Below the pieces are notes generated by a model. The model was not told the DNA's origin. It did not search any database and worked only from the letters and a program-made list of their open reading frames with translations. This document shows, piece by piece, positions 63,456 through 64,000 of a DNA stretch of 64,000 nucleotides; positions within the stretch are counted from its first letter, which is position 1; every line of letters starts with the position of its first letter. The translations under genes were made by a program, and so were the position numbers. The stretch comes from Orychophragmus violaceus (Eukaryota; Streptophyta; Magnoliopsida; Brassicales; Brassicaceae): positions 13,269,082 to 13,333,081 of the forward strand of contig CM058230.1 in NCBI GenBank assembly GCA_030180135.1, read 5' to 3'.

Positions 63456-64000
63456 TGATAACAGGAATTTTACTTCCTTGAGGTATCAATTCCTCTTACT
63501 TATCGTGTAGTAAGAGGTATCGAACCAATTGGGAGTGGATAGGCCAATAAGAATGCACCAAACCAAATTAGACAAGCAATTTCAATCAAGATGAGATACT
63601 AAATATCCTAATTGCAATCAAACAAGTAAGCAAACCAAGAGGAATCAAATTCAATAAGCAAGCAAAAAGAACAAACAAGACAATTCAAAGATATGATTAA
63701 AGATCAAGCTCTTGGGTATAGAAAATTGATCTAAGTAACTAAGCATTGAACCAAGATGTCAAACACAACATTTAGAATGCTAATCCTTTATCTTAGGAAC
63801 ACTAATTCAAGTTAATACACTCTCATGTCATTAACCCTATGCAACAAGCATTAATCATCAATTCCCATTGGCTAATCACAAGCAAGCATGCATTAATCAC
63901 AAGTCCTTTAGCCACTAAACACCTTAAACATCAATCATCATTGGCTAAGAATGTAAAGCTCTCATTAAATCAAAGCTAGCATTTCATCGAACACCTTGTG
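63456..64000 (-). repeat. 5' LTR of Athila B, partial
   Basis: The first 545 bp (plus-strand left end) of the right LTR, matching 56803-57350 or so. The rest is beyond the window. Confidence 0.92.

Larger units (their letters stand above)
56803..64000 (-). mobile_element. Athila-type gag-protease element ('Athila B'), runs off the window
   Basis: Left LTR 56803-58472 and right LTR from 63456 past the window end. The primer-binding site beside the right LTR and polypurine tract beside the left one show leftward transcription. Only gag and protease are coded (60365-63340); RT, RNase H, integrase and env-like ORF are absent between 58473 and 60364. In the 545 bp where both LTRs are visible they differ at about seven bases and one 2-bp gap. 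The left target site is GTCTC (56798-56802), inside the GRF zinc-finger gene; the right flank is not in the window. Confidence 0.92.

Overview
This is nuclear DNA from a plant of the mustard family (Brassicaceae). The low-copy genes form a short series matching, from memory, the Arabidopsis chromosome 1 interval around AT1G22450-AT1G22490: COX6B, a small OCTOPUS-motif protein and a bHLH94-type transcription factor. A 14-3-3 gene and an unrecognised proline/serine-rich gene lie to their left. The genes have small introns and long AT-rich spacers. All the rest is transposable elements, many nested in one another. No CRISPR, operon, rRNA or free-standing tRNA was seen.

Layout. 1-9.15 kb: an old Ty1/copia pol pseudogene split by an Athila-type (Ty3/gypsy) element on the minus strand (LTRs 639-1790 and 7076-8250, target duplication GGTAC). 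9.15-11.2 kb: no gene. 11.2-16.2 kb: a young copia element ('copia A', two LTR mismatches in 347 bp) with a shortened gag, one frameshift, and U3 repeats carrying DRE/CRT-like sites. 17.2 kb: a SINE. 17.65-19.03 kb: 14-3-3. 19.45-20.6 kb: unknown gene on the minus strand. 20.6-25.8 kb: copia remnants, including an inverted pair of RT fragments, then a LINE ORF1 pseudogene. 26.4-27.8 kb: COX6B. 27.8-33.4 kb: AT-rich DNA with a three-layer nest of MITE, MITE and SINE. 33.4-33.9 kb: OCTOPUS-motif gene. 35.9-36.8 kb: an 870-bp palindrome with 10-bp target duplications, filled with telomere-like repeats. 37.1-39.9 kb: 5'-truncated LINE. 40.4-41.8 kb: hAT-type and Harbinger-type MITEs. 42.1-44.6 kb: bHLH gene with a Stowaway MITE in intron 1. 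45.3-56.8 kb: a PIF/Harbinger element (transposase pseudogene, Myb-like ORF, probably a GRF zinc-finger gene) split by a young, full-length copia ('copia B', 46.9-54.7 kb). 56.8-64 kb: a second Athila-type element on the minus strand that runs off the window, with gag and protease but no RT or integrase.

How the parts relate. The host genes are ordinary housekeeping or developmental genes with no shared pathway: COX6B in mitochondrial respiration, 14-3-3 in phosphoprotein signalling, and a bHLH of the FAMA-related subfamily. The novelty is in the repeats: the telomere-repeat palindrome, the nested MITE/SINE with its own unfilled paralogue 9 kb away, a stem-loop and triplicated polypurine-tract-like motifs shared by two diverged Athila-type elements, CGATCG motif clusters in one of them, and stress-type promoter motifs in a young LTR. 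All comparisons were made by eye; percentages and family assignments need alignment.
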